From assembly GCF_900566055.1 (NCBI RefSeq), contig NZ_UPHQ01000171.1, positions 1 through 52,243 on the forward strand: DNA of 52,243 nucleotides, written 5' to 3'. Of the stretch, positions 24,981 to 32,746 are shown one piece after another. How positions within the stretch are numbered: position 1 is the stretch's first letter; each line of letters begins with the position of its first letter. Made by a program: the position numbers and the translations under genes. Below the pieces are notes generated by a model. It was not told the origin of the DNA. It did not search any database and was given only the letters and a program-made list of their open reading frames with translations. The stretch is from Mycobacterium innocens (GTDB lineage Bacteria > Actinomycetota > Actinomycetes > Mycobacteriales > Mycobacteriaceae).

Positions 24981-26366
24981 ATGAGATCCATGACCCGTCC
25001 ATATCACGTAGCGATTGTGGGTTCCGGTCCCTCGGGATTCTTCGCCGCGGCGTCGCTGCTGAAAGCCGCCGACGCCGGCGAGCAGCTCGAGGTCGCGGTC
25101 GACATGCTGGAAATGCTGCCCACGCCATGGGGTTTGGTGCGCTCCGGCGTGGCACCCGATCACCCCAAGATCAAGTCGGTCAGCCAGCAGTTCGAGAAGA
25201 CCGCAGAAGACCCCCGATTCCGGTTTTTCGGCAACGTCACGGTCGGCCAGCATGTCCAGGCCGCAGAACTCGCCGAGCGCTACGACGCGGTGATCTACGC
25301 CGTCGGCGCCCAATCCGACCGGCCCCTGGGCATTCCCGGCGAACAGCTACCGGGCAGCGTCGCCGCGGTCGATTTTGTCGGCTGGTACAACGCACACCCA
25401 CACTTCGAGCAGATGTCCCCCGATCTATCGGGCCGCCGCGCCGTCGTAGTGGGCAACGGCAACGTCGCGGTCGACGTCGCCCGCATCCTGGTGACCGATC
25501 CCGACGTACTTGCGGTCACCGACATCGCCGACCACGCATTGACGGCGTTGCGCGCCTGCCATATCGAGGAAGTGGTGATCATCGGACGGCGCGGCCCTCT
25601 GCAGAGCGCGTTCACCACCCTGGAATTGCGCGAGCTCGGCGAACTCGAGGGCGTCGACGTTGTCGTCGATCCCACCCAGCTGGAGGGCATCAGCGACGAC
25701 GACCTGGCGTCTGCCGGCAAAGCAGCCAAACAGAACATCAAGGTGCTTCGCGACTACGCCGCCCGCGCACCCCGCTCCGGAAACCGCCGGATCGTGTTGC
25801 GGTTCTTGACGTCTCCCATCGAAATCAAAGGGAACGACAAGGCGCAAAGCATCGTCCTCGGCAGCAACGAGCTGGTCAGTGACGCCAGCGGGCGAATGAT
25901 GGCCAAGGACACCGGCGCCCGCGAAGAACTGCCGACGCAGTTGGTGGTGCGATCTGTGGGCTATCGCGGTGTCCCGACGCCCGGGCTGCCTTTCGACGGC
26001 AACAGCGCCACCATCCCCCACACCGACGGCCGGATAACGGGCAGCCGCAACGAATACGTCGTCGGCTGGATCAAGCGCGGACCGAGCGGAGTGATCGGTA
26101 CCAACAAGAAGGACGCCCAGGACACCGTCGACACCCTGCTCGCGGACCTGGCCGCCCAGTCCGGCAGCGGCACCCCCGGCGAGGACCGTGCCGACCAGCT
26201 CGCCCGGTGGCTGGCGCCCAGGCAACCCCAGCTGGTCAGCGCTGCGCACTGGCAGGCGATCGACCGCGTCGAGCGGGAAGCCGGTGCCGCCCAACAACGG
26301 CCGCGGGTCAAGGTGGCGAGCGTGCCGGAATTGCTTCGCATCGCGGGCTATCAGGAAGGAGAATGA
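24981..26366 (+). CDS. fprA: NADPH-ferredoxin/adrenodoxin-type reductase FprA
   Basis: A 461-residue flavoprotein of the adrenodoxin-reductase type, which passes electrons from NADPH through FAD to ferredoxin. It has the FAD motif VGSGPSGFFAAASLL at the N terminus, the hallmark LEMLPTPWGLVRSGVAPDHPK, the NADPH motif VVVGNGNVAVDVARIL and the C-terminal GWIKRGPSGVIGTNK. The whole sequence tracks M. tuberculosis FprA (Rv3106) closely. ATG at 24981 has GGGGACG before it; an ATG at 24990 is a possible alternative start. A ferredoxin gene follows at once, with the ribosome binding site inside the fprA end. The pair could feed the nearby ferredoxin-dependent sulfite reductase, or P450s. Confidence 0.93.
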   Translation: MRSMTRPYHVAIVGSGPSGFFAAASLLKAADAGEQLEVAVDMLEMLPTPWGLVRSGVAPDHPKIKSVSQQFEKTAEDPRFRFFGNVTVGQHVQAAELAERYDAVIYAVGAQSDRPLGIPGEQLPGSVAAVDFVGWYNAHPHFEQMSPDLSGRRAVVVGNGNVAVDVARILVTDPDVLAVTDIADHALTALRACHIEEVVIIGRRGPLQSAFTTLELRELGELEGVDVVVDPTQLEGISDDDLASAGKAAKQNIKVLRDYAARAPRSGNRRIVLRFLTSPIEIKGNDKAQSIVLGSNELVSDASGRMMAKDTGAREELPTQLVVRSVGYRGVPTPGLPFDGNSATIPHTDGRITGSRNEYVVGWIKRGPSGVIGTNKKDAQDTVDTLLADLAAQSGSGTPGEDRADQLARWLAPRQPQLVSAAHWQAIDRVEREAGAAQQRPRVKVASVPELLRIAGYQEGE

Positions 26367-26368
26367 TT

Positions 26369-26695
26369 GTGGCATACGTGATTGCCGAACCCTGCGTCGA
26401 TATCAAGGACAAGGCCTGCATCGAGGAATGCCCCGTCGATTGCATCTACGAGGGCGCCCGGATGCTTTACATCCACCCCGACGAGTGTGTCGACTGCGGC
26501 GCTTGCGAACCGGTGTGTCCGGTTGAGTCGATCTACTACGAAGACGATCTACCCGGCGAGTGGAGCGAGTACCAGCAGATCAACGCCGACTTCTTTGGCG
26601 AACTCGGTTCGCCCGGGGGCGCGTCGAAAATCGGGATGACCGAGAACGACCCCCCTGTGGTCGTGGAGCTGCCTCGCAAGGCCGAGGCGACCTAG
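26369..26695 (+). CDS. 7Fe-type ferredoxin (FdxA/FdxC-like)
   Basis: A 108-residue ferredoxin with two cluster-binding regions, EPCVDIKDKACIEECPVDC and CVDCGACEPVCPVE, the layout of seven-iron ([3Fe-4S]/[4Fe-4S]) ferredoxins of mycobacteria. The C-terminal tail (NADFFGELGSPGGASKIG) is also typical. I chose GTG at 26369 because AGGAAGGAG lies at ideal spacing and the product then begins (M)AYVIAEPCVD like its relatives. An ATG at 26363 overlaps the fprA stop but is too close to the ribosome binding site. It is the obvious electron acceptor of FprA. M. tuberculosis keeps its fprA apart from the fdxA/fdxC genes, as far as I recall. Confidence 0.92.
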   Translation: MAYVIAEPCVDIKDKACIEECPVDCIYEGARMLYIHPDECVDCGACEPVCPVESIYYEDDLPGEWSEYQQINADFFGELGSPGGASKIGMTENDPPVVVELPRKAEAT

Positions 26696-26741
26696 AGCCG
26701 ACCTAGCGCGCGAGCGCATCCGAAATACCCGTTGGGCTTAA

Positions 26742-26774
26742 GCTGATCGAAGGCTGATCGAAGGCTGATCGAAA
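26742..26774. repeat. 11-bp tandem repeat, three copies
   Basis: GCTGATCGAAG occurs three times in tandem at 26742-26752, 26753-26763 and 26764-26774, the last copy ending A in place of G. It lies 31 bases upstream of the hydrolase start at 26806. A spacing of one helical turn would put bound proteins on the same face of the DNA. Confidence 0.8.
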
Positions 26775-26805
26775 GCCAGACCGCGTCGAACAGGGTGACA
26801 ACGAG

Positions 26806-28026
26806 ATGCCGGACATCGACCAGACAGACCGGCGCCACGGCAGCGCCAATCCGCTGCTGCAGGTGCTGGGTCCATTCACCCGCACCGGCGGCTTCTACGC
26901 CCGGTCCTGGGGCGCCTATCTGGACCGTCAGCCCGACGAGTTGCCGGTGGCTCGGCCCACCATCGCGCTTGCCGCGCAAGCGTTTCGCGACGAAATCCTG
27001 CTGACCGGCTTCGGCATGCTGAGGTCGGCGCCCAGCGCCTCCTCACTGGAGCGGATAGATCGCGAAGTGCTTGCCGCACTTGACGTTTACCAGACCAACG
27101 GCTGGCTGACCGATCCCGAGGGATTCTTCGCGGCACCCCCGCCGCTGACCGAGGTGGCGGTCAAGCGGGTGGACAGCATGGGGCGCAGCTACCAGCGTCT
27201 CTCCTTCGACAGCGGCTACGAGCCCCACCCGGGCGAACCGGGCCGCGAGCGATGGCTGAGCTACACCGGTAACCATCGCGAGTACGCGCTGATGTTGCGG
27301 CACCGCCGGCCGCGGCCGTGGCTGGTGTGTGTGCACGGTGCGGAGATGGGGCGGGCCGGGCTCGACCTGATGCTGTTTCACGCCTGGTATCTGTACCGCA
27401 ACCTCGACCTCAACGTCGTGCTTCCGGTCCTGCCCCTGCACGGGCCGCGGGCACGCGGGCGGCCTTACGGCGCCGCGTTTCCCAGCGAGAATGTGCTCGA
27501 CGCGGCCCACGGTGCCGCTCAGGCGGTGTGGGACATCCGGCGCCTGCTGTCCTGGATCCGCGCCCAGCAGCCCGACGCGATGATCGGGCTCAACGGCATA
27601 TCCCTGGGCGGTCTCATCAGTTCGTTGGTCGCCAGCCTCGACGACGGGCTCGGGTGCGCGATCCTGGGTGTCCCGGCCGTGGATCTGGTGGAGCTGGTCG
27701 GCCGCCACGCCGCCCTCAGCGGCCACCGCCGCCTCCGTCAGACGATGAGGTCGGCCCGGCCTATCGGCCGGATGATCTCGCCGCTGGCCCTGACTCCCCG
27801 TGTTCCCATACAGGGCCGCTTCATCTATGCCGGCGTTGCCGACCGGTTGGTGCACCCCCGGGATCAGGTCAGCCGCCTCTGGGAGCACTGGGGCAAGCCG
27901 GAGATCCATTGGTACCAAGGCGGTCACACCGGTTTCTTCCGCTCCCGGCCGGTACAGCGGTTCATCGACGACGCGCTGGCGCAGTCCGGGATGGTGGACC
28001 CGGCGAGGTTACGGCCAAGACGGTGA
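26806..28026 (+). CDS. Alpha/beta hydrolase
   Basis: The 406-residue product has a long N-terminal helical region (1-160) and then an alpha/beta-hydrolase core. It contains the oxyanion strand PWLVCVHGAEMG, LPLHGPRARGRPYG, the nucleophile elbow GISLGG with S266, an acid loop GVADRLVHP and the base in QGGHTGFF. It is probably an esterase or thioesterase acting on a lipid-like substrate; no signal peptide is seen. It converges with an acyltransferase gene 50 bases downstream. A three-copy 11-bp repeat lies directly upstream. ATG at 26806 has a weak ribosome binding site (AGGGTGACAACGAG). The exact substrate is unknown. Confidence 0.8.
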   Translation: MPDIDQTDRRHGSANPLLQVLGPFTRTGGFYARSWGAYLDRQPDELPVARPTIALAAQAFRDEILLTGFGMLRSAPSASSLERIDREVLAALDVYQTNGWLTDPEGFFAAPPPLTEVAVKRVDSMGRSYQRLSFDSGYEPHPGEPGRERWLSYTGNHREYALMLRHRRPRPWLVCVHGAEMGRAGLDLMLFHAWYLYRNLDLNVVLPVLPLHGPRARGRPYGAAFPSENVLDAAHGAAQAVWDIRRLLSWIRAQQPDAMIGLNGISLGGLISSLVASLDDGLGCAILGVPAVDLVELVGRHAALSGHRRLRQTMRSARPIGRMISPLALTPRVPIQGRFIYAGVADRLVHPRDQVSRLWEHWGKPEIHWYQGGHTGFFRSRPVQRFIDDALAQSGMVDPARLRPRR

Positions 28027-28076
28027 GACCGCCGGGCGTCGCGGTGGCGTCATGGCCCGCGCGGTGATCGCCGGTG

Positions 28077-28895
28077 TCAGCCGAGGATCGGGAAGCGCCG
28101 CTGGGCAGCCAGCTTGTCGAGGCCGTTCTGCATCACCCGGCGCACGTGCGCGTCGACGTCCTTGACGTCAGGAGCGTCGCCGAATTCCTCGGCGACGCGC
28201 ACGGGCGGCAGCACCTCGACGACGATCTTGGTGGGCAGCGGCATGTTGACCGGCGCGACGATGCTGAGCCCGAACGGGAAGCCGACGGTCACCGGCAGGA
28301 TGTTGGTCCGGAACAGCTTGCGCTCCAATTTGGTGAGCCCAAGAGCGCGTGCCAGCCGTCTGCCGCGGGTCAGGAAGAACTGGCCTTCCTGGCCGCCGAT
28401 GGAGACCGCGGGCACAATCGGCACCTTGGCTTCCACGGCGGTGGTCACATAGCCGGTTCGGCCACCGAAGTCGATGACGTTCTCCCGCAGGGTCGGCCGG
28501 TAGACGTCGAAGTCACCGCCCGGGAATACCAGCACGACCGCACCGGCGGCCAACGCCTTGGCGGCGTTGTCGCGCGTTGCGCGGATCACTCCGGTGCGCT
28601 TGAAGAACTCACCGGCCGGCCCGGCGAACAGTGTGTCGAAGCCCAGCGCGTACAGCGGGCGATCGTAGCCGTACTTGTCGTAATACCCCACGGCGAACAC
28701 CGACAGGTCCACCGAAACCAGGCCGCCGGAATGGTTCGAGACCACCAGGCATGCGCCGGACGGGATATTGTCCAGACCACGCACCTCGGAACGGAAATAC
28801 CGCTTGACGATCGGCCGGGTCAGCGTGATGACGTGCTCGGTCAGGCCGCGGTCCCATTTTTCGATGTCGATCGGGTCGCTGTGGGTATCGCCCAT
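28077..28895 (-). CDS. Lysophospholipid acyltransferase (PlsC/MGAT-like)
   Basis: A 272-residue, intact acyltransferase. Motif I is SNHSGGLVSVD, with the active His in NHSGG. It is followed by RATRDNAAKALAAG, FPGGDFDVYRP (substrate-binding) and a conserved run FGFPFGLSIVAPVNMPLPTK-like segment. It would acylate a lysolipid or related acceptor at the membrane. It is the intact paralogue of the broken gene at 3702-4422 and resembles M. tuberculosis Rv1428c/Rv1920 by memory. ATG at 28895 is preceded by AAGGGC. lipO lies divergent upstream; in M. tuberculosis lipO (Rv1426c) also sits close to an acyltransferase of this kind (Rv1428c), so part of that locus may be kept in a rearranged form. Confidence 0.87.
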   Translation of the reverse strand: MGDTHSDPIDIEKWDRGLTEHVITLTRPIVKRYFRSEVRGLDNIPSGACLVVSNHSGGLVSVDLSVFAVGYYDKYGYDRPLYALGFDTLFAGPAGEFFKRTGVIRATRDNAAKALAAGAVVLVFPGGDFDVYRPTLRENVIDFGGRTGYVTTAVEAKVPIVPAVSIGGQEGQFFLTRGRRLARALGLTKLERKLFRTNILPVTVGFPFGLSIVAPVNMPLPTKIVVEVLPPVRVAEEFGDAPDVKDVDAHVRRVMQNGLDKLAAQRRFPILG

Positions 28896-29059
28896 GTCTT
28901 GCCCTTACAGGTGCTCGGCTGGAGCCGATGGTACGCTGCGGCGCTATTGACGCGTGACACCAAGTGCCGCACCGATTCTCGACCACGTCACGCAGCGGCG
29001 ACGAAGCTCCGGCACCCTGATCGGTCAGCCGGGAAGGCGTGCTAAGTAAGGTGGCCCAC

Positions 29060-30322
29060 ATGGGCAGAGCTCAGTTCATCCACATCCTCCGGCAGATCGG
29101 CGCTCTGGCAGTGACGGCGGTGACCGCCGCCGCCACGCTCAACGCATATAAACCCCTGGCGCGCAACGGTTTCCCGTCGCTGTGGTCATGGATTTTCGGT
29201 CTGGTCGTCACCGAGTTTCCGTTGCCGACACTGGCCAGCCAGGTAGGCGGACTGGCGTTGACCGCCCGGCGCCTGACCCGGCCGGTGCGGGCGCTCTCCT
29301 GGCTGGTTGCTGCCATCTCGGCATTCGGCCTGCTCAACTTCAGTCGCTCCGGCCATCGAGCCGATATCCCGCTTGCCGCCGCGTTGGACAGCGGCTTGGG
29401 GACCGGTCGTCGCACCGACTCGGACGGCCTGTGGCGCCGCGCGTCCGGCGGTGGCACCGCCAAGACTCCCGGACCGCTGCGCATGCTGCGGATCTACCGC
29501 GACTATGCCCACGACGGCGACATCAGCTACGGCGAATACGGCCGGGCCAATCATCTCGATATCTGGCGACGTCCGGATCTCGATCGCTACGGCAAGGCGC
29601 CGGTGCTGTTTCAGATCCCCGGCGGCGCCTGGACGACCGGAAACAAACGCGGACAGGCCCACCCCTTGATGAGCCACCTCGCCGAGTTGGGCTGGGTCTG
29701 CGTTGCGATCAACTACCGCCACAGCCCGCGCAACACGTGGCCGGATCACATCGTCGACGTCAAGCGTGCCCTCGCCTGGGTCAAGGCACACATCGGCGAG
29801 TACGACGGCGACCCCGACTTCATCGCCATCACCGGTGGCTCGGCCGGCGGTCACCTGTCGTCGCTGGCAGCGCTGACGCCTAACGATCCGCAATTTCAAC
29901 CGGGATTCGAAGACGCCGATACCCGCGTCCAGGCGGCGGTGCCGTTCTACGGTGTCTACGACTTCACCCGCTTCGACGACGCGATGCATCCGATGATGCC
30001 GGCGCTGCTCGTGAAATCCGTTCTCAAACAACGCCCCGCGACCAACCTGGAGCCGTTTGTCACCGCGTCACCGGTCAACCATGTTTCCGCTGAGGCTCCG
30101 CCGTTCTTCGTGCTGCACGGCCGCAACGACTCGCTGGTGCCCGTCGAGCAGGCACGGGCGTTCGTCACCGCGCTTCGCGACGTCAGCATCCAACCCGTGG
30201 TGTACGCCGAACTGCCACTTACCCAGCACGCTTTCGACATCTTCGGGTCGGCCCGGGCGGCGCACGCGGCGATCGCCGTCGAGCAGTTTCTGGCCGAGAT
30301 CTACGCGACCCGGCACCGATGA
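29060..30322 (+). CDS. lipO: Esterase/lipase LipO
   Basis: A 420-residue alpha/beta hydrolase of the hormone-sensitive-lipase type; the length equals that of M. tuberculosis LipO (Rv1426c). The oxyanion segment is IPGGAWTTGNK, the nucleophile S261 sits in GGSAGGH, the Asp in HGRNDSLVP and the His in THAFDIF. The first 95 residues contain two or three hydrophobic stretches (about 12-30, 41-55 and 78-93), so it is probably membrane-attached. I chose the ATG at 29060 because AAGGTGG lies nine bases upstream; GTG at 29039 would add seven residues. The next gene starts inside its stop codon (ATGA), showing tight coupling to the tocopherol-cyclase-like protein. Confidence 0.88.
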   Translation: MGRAQFIHILRQIGALAVTAVTAAATLNAYKPLARNGFPSLWSWIFGLVVTEFPLPTLASQVGGLALTARRLTRPVRALSWLVAAISAFGLLNFSRSGHRADIPLAAALDSGLGTGRRTDSDGLWRRASGGGTAKTPGPLRMLRIYRDYAHDGDISYGEYGRANHLDIWRRPDLDRYGKAPVLFQIPGGAWTTGNKRGQAHPLMSHLAELGWVCVAINYRHSPRNTWPDHIVDVKRALAWVKAHIGEYDGDPDFIAITGGSAGGHLSSLAALTPNDPQFQPGFEDADTRVQAAVPFYGVYDFTRFDDAMHPMMPALLVKSVLKQRPATNLEPFVTASPVNHVSAEAPPFFVLHGRNDSLVPVEQARAFVTALRDVSIQPVVYAELPLTQHAFDIFGSARAAHAAIAVEQFLAEIYATRHR

Positions 30323-31323
30323 CCGCCGCATACCTGCGCTGGGCCGCCGAGGGTATCGCCAAGCGACTGGTCGATGCCTATCGCAGCACCGGCGCCGACC
30401 TGCCCTTCGGCGATCCGCTGCCCTCTCATGGCTGTGAAATGGAGGGCTGGTTCTGGCGCCTCACCGACAGCGCCTCGGATCGCGTCGTGGTCGGGCTGTG
30501 CAGCGTCAACCGCCACCCGGACGGGGACTGGGCCACCGTGGCGGTCGCGCTGCATCCCGGCGGCATGGTGCGGTCGGCCGCGCTGGACGAAGCCGAAGCG
30601 GAATCCTCGCCGTTCACGGTCCACGCCGGTACCGACCCGGCCGGCAGTTTCGCAGCCGCCACTGACGGGCTACGGATCGACCTCGACGACATCCATCTGA
30701 ATCTGCGATTCACTGATCTGTTCCAATGGCCCAAGGTTTTCGGGGGCGGCGGGGTCTTCTCCTCGATCCCGTTTCTGAACCAATACTGGCATCCCTACCG
30801 CCTGGACGGAAAGGCAAGCGGCACAGTCGAATTCAGTGACGGCACCTGGACGTTCGACGATGCCCGGCTCTATGCCGAACGGAACTGGGGCGCGGGCTTT
30901 CCCGAGCGCTGGTGGTGGGGCCAGGCACACGATTTCGACGGCGCAGACGTCTCCGTCGCGTTTTCGGGCGGACTTCTTCAGCTCGGCCCCATCCGCCAAG
31001 ACGTCACCGGAGTGGTGGTGCGCCTCGGTGACGAGGTGATCCGGCTGACGCCGCCGGCGCTGGTGCGATCACAGGTCGGCGACGGCCACTGGCGTATCCG
31101 GGCGTTCACGCCGCTCTACCAGATTTGGCTGGACGGTGACGCCGCCGGCCGCGATCCGCACGTCTTGCCGGTGCCACTGCCCGCGCAGCGGCGCAACGTC
31201 GACACCGACTTCGAGTTCCTTGCCGGCCGGCTTCATTGCGTCGTGCGCAAGTTCGGCCGGGTGGTGTTCGACGGCACCTCCGAGCTGACGGGTCTGGAAA
31301 TCGGCAGCCGGCCGACCGGGTAG
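30319..31323 (+). CDS. Tocopherol cyclase-like protein
   Basis: A 334-residue protein. The region from RLYAERNWGAGFPERWWWGQAHDFDG (about 188-213) matches the tocopherol-cyclase-family signature (NWG..FP..WWW.Q...F). Other family-like parts are FQWPKVFGGGGVFSSIPFLNQYWHP and the end VVFDGTSELTGLEI. In plants and cyanobacteria this family closes the chromanol ring of vitamin E; mycobacteria do not make tocopherol, so the bacterial substrate is unknown. A lipophilic quinone or isoprenoid is an inference. It overlaps lipO by four bases (ATGA) and so is coupled to a membrane-attached esterase. Confidence 0.75.
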   Translation: MTAAYLRWAAEGIAKRLVDAYRSTGADLPFGDPLPSHGCEMEGWFWRLTDSASDRVVVGLCSVNRHPDGDWATVAVALHPGGMVRSAALDEAEAESSPFTVHAGTDPAGSFAAATDGLRIDLDDIHLNLRFTDLFQWPKVFGGGGVFSSIPFLNQYWHPYRLDGKASGTVEFSDGTWTFDDARLYAERNWGAGFPERWWWGQAHDFDGADVSVAFSGGLLQLGPIRQDVTGVVVRLGDEVIRLTPPALVRSQVGDGHWRIRAFTPLYQIWLDGDAAGRDPHVLPVPLPAQRRNVDTDFEFLAGRLHCVVRKFGRVVFDGTSELTGLEIGSRPTG

Positions 31324-31376
31324 CGGCGCCGGTCGTACCGGACACCGCGACCCGCACCAGACAGTATGGTCGGCAG

Positions 31377-31826
31377 ATGACCGCCGGTGTCACGCAAGCA
31401 TTCGTGGATCGGCTGGGCCAGCGTGCGCAGCAGGCCGAGGAGCTTCGCCGGTTACCCGCCGCCACGGTCGCTGAACTGATCGAGTCAGGATTCTTCGACC
31501 TGTTGAGGCCCACGCGGTATGGCGGTCAGCAGGCCCAATTCGCGGCGATCTTCGACCCGGTACGCCGAATGGCACACGGCTGCGCCTCCACCGCCTGGAC
31601 CGCGGCGTTCTACACGCTGCACAACGTGCGGGAATCACGCGCGGTGATCGCCGGCCTGCTCGGGGCGTCCGGCGCCAGCGCACACTTTCTCAGCAGTCCG
31701 CTACAACGGGCCAAACGCGATGTCGACGTGCTCAGCGGCCACGTGGTCTTCGACTACGACGTCAGCCGAGAACTGGCCGGCGCCTTAGCAATTGGCGTCA
31801 AGGTCGCACCGACCGCCATGGTCTGA
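31377..31826 (+). pseudogene. Acyl-CoA dehydrogenase/flavin monooxygenase-like gene with in-frame internal deletion
   Basis: The 149-residue frame joins the two ends of a protein of about 390 residues. Residues 1-80 are the N terminus of an HsaA/pigment-monooxygenase-like acyl-CoA dehydrogenase-fold protein (ATVAELIESGFFDLLRPTRYGG, AHGCASTAWTAAFYTLHN). Residues 95-149 are its C terminus (ASGASAHFLSSPLQRAKRDVDVLSGHVVFDYD...ELAGAL...PTAMV). The middle 230 or so residues, including most of the flavin site, are missing without a frameshift. The product cannot work as a normal monooxygenase. It follows the tocopherol-cyclase-like gene by 53 bases. Confidence 0.7.
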
Positions 31827-31835
31827 CCTTTAGCT

Positions 31836-32528
31836 TTAGCGCCCGGCCAGCCTGTCGATGTCGACCACTTCGCCGCGGTTGATGCTGACCCAATCACGGC
31901 CGTCTAGGTATGGCCGCAGACTTTGGGCGATGAGGTCGGCATCGGCCGCTGACTTCGGCCGCTGCAGCTCGTAGACATGCGGCAATTCGGCCATTCCGGT
32001 GACCACGTTCCACAGCTTGAGCGCGTCCGGCCCGGTCGGCGGGTCCACCAGCACCGGCCCGAACAGGCATTGCCCCTCGATGAACAGCGTCGGCACACCG
32101 TATCCGCCGGCATCGACAACCCGCTGATGCTCCGCGCGGACATCGTCGTGGGTGCTCGGATCCGCAAGGGCCGCATCGAGAATCGACGCGTCCACACCGA
32201 TCTCGCCCAGCAGCCGGCCGGCCACCGCGGGATCGTGCGGTTTGCCGCCGAGACCGTGCAGTTCATTTCCGATCGCCGCATACCACCGGTCGAGCAACGA
32301 CATGTCGCTGCGGCGCAGCAACGCGCCGATGCGCATCAGAGACCAGCCGTACGACCAGTCACGTTCCCAGGGGTGCTGCTTGCCGGCTACCCGGTTGATC
32401 TCCTCGAGGCTGAAGAACCGCCAATTGACGGCGATGCCCAACTGCGCCCGGACGTCACGGATCCAGATCGAGGTCTGGTAGGCGAACGGGCACATGGGGT
32501 CAAAGTGGAAATCTACGACAGTGCTCAT
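31836..32528 (-). CDS. DsbA-family oxidoreductase-like protein (single-cysteine CPFA motif)
   Basis: A 230-residue cytoplasmic protein with a thioredoxin-fold start [20 protein letters not shown] and an inserted helical domain, ending with [24 protein letters not shown], which holds the cis-proline loop. It resembles the 2-hydroxychromene-2-carboxylate isomerase / FrnE / Rv2466c group. The active-site pair is reduced to a single cysteine (CPFA instead of CPxC), so a disulfide-exchange role is doubtful. A mycothiol- or glutathione-type transferase role is possible. ATG at 32528 was chosen from the family start; the frame runs open further upstream. No signal peptide is present. Confidence 0.8.
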   Translation of the reverse strand: MSTVVDFHFDPMCPFAYQTSIWIRDVRAQLGIAVNWRFFSLEEINRVAGKQHPWERDWSYGWSLMRIGALLRRSDMSLLDRWYAAIGNELHGLGGKPHDPAVAGRLLGEIGVDASILDAALADPSTHDDVRAEHQRVVDAGGYGVPTLFIEGQCLFGPVLVDPPTGPDALKLWNVVTGMAELPHVYELQRPKSAADADLIAQSLRPYLDGRDWVSINRGEVVDIDRLAGR

Positions 32529-32746
32529 CACCCTGGACCTTTCGACGGCGCGTCGCGCGCTGACGTTGCTGTGTAGCCTAGCGCGAGCACGCCGGACCGA
32601 AAGCCGTGCCTGCACGATTACCTGATTTGACGGCCACGATTTCTTAGGTAATCGGCCGATGAGGCCCAAAGCCCCTAGCAGGTGCCGGGTTGTGCGGTGC
32701 AGTGTTGCGATATGCCGACGCGCGGATCGGCGCCAGGGGGATTTAC

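Noticed and set aside
24471..26366. N-terminal extension of FprA to 631 residues
   Set aside because: The extra sequence is antisense to lysR; the flavoprotein's FAD motif begins just after the ATG at 24981.
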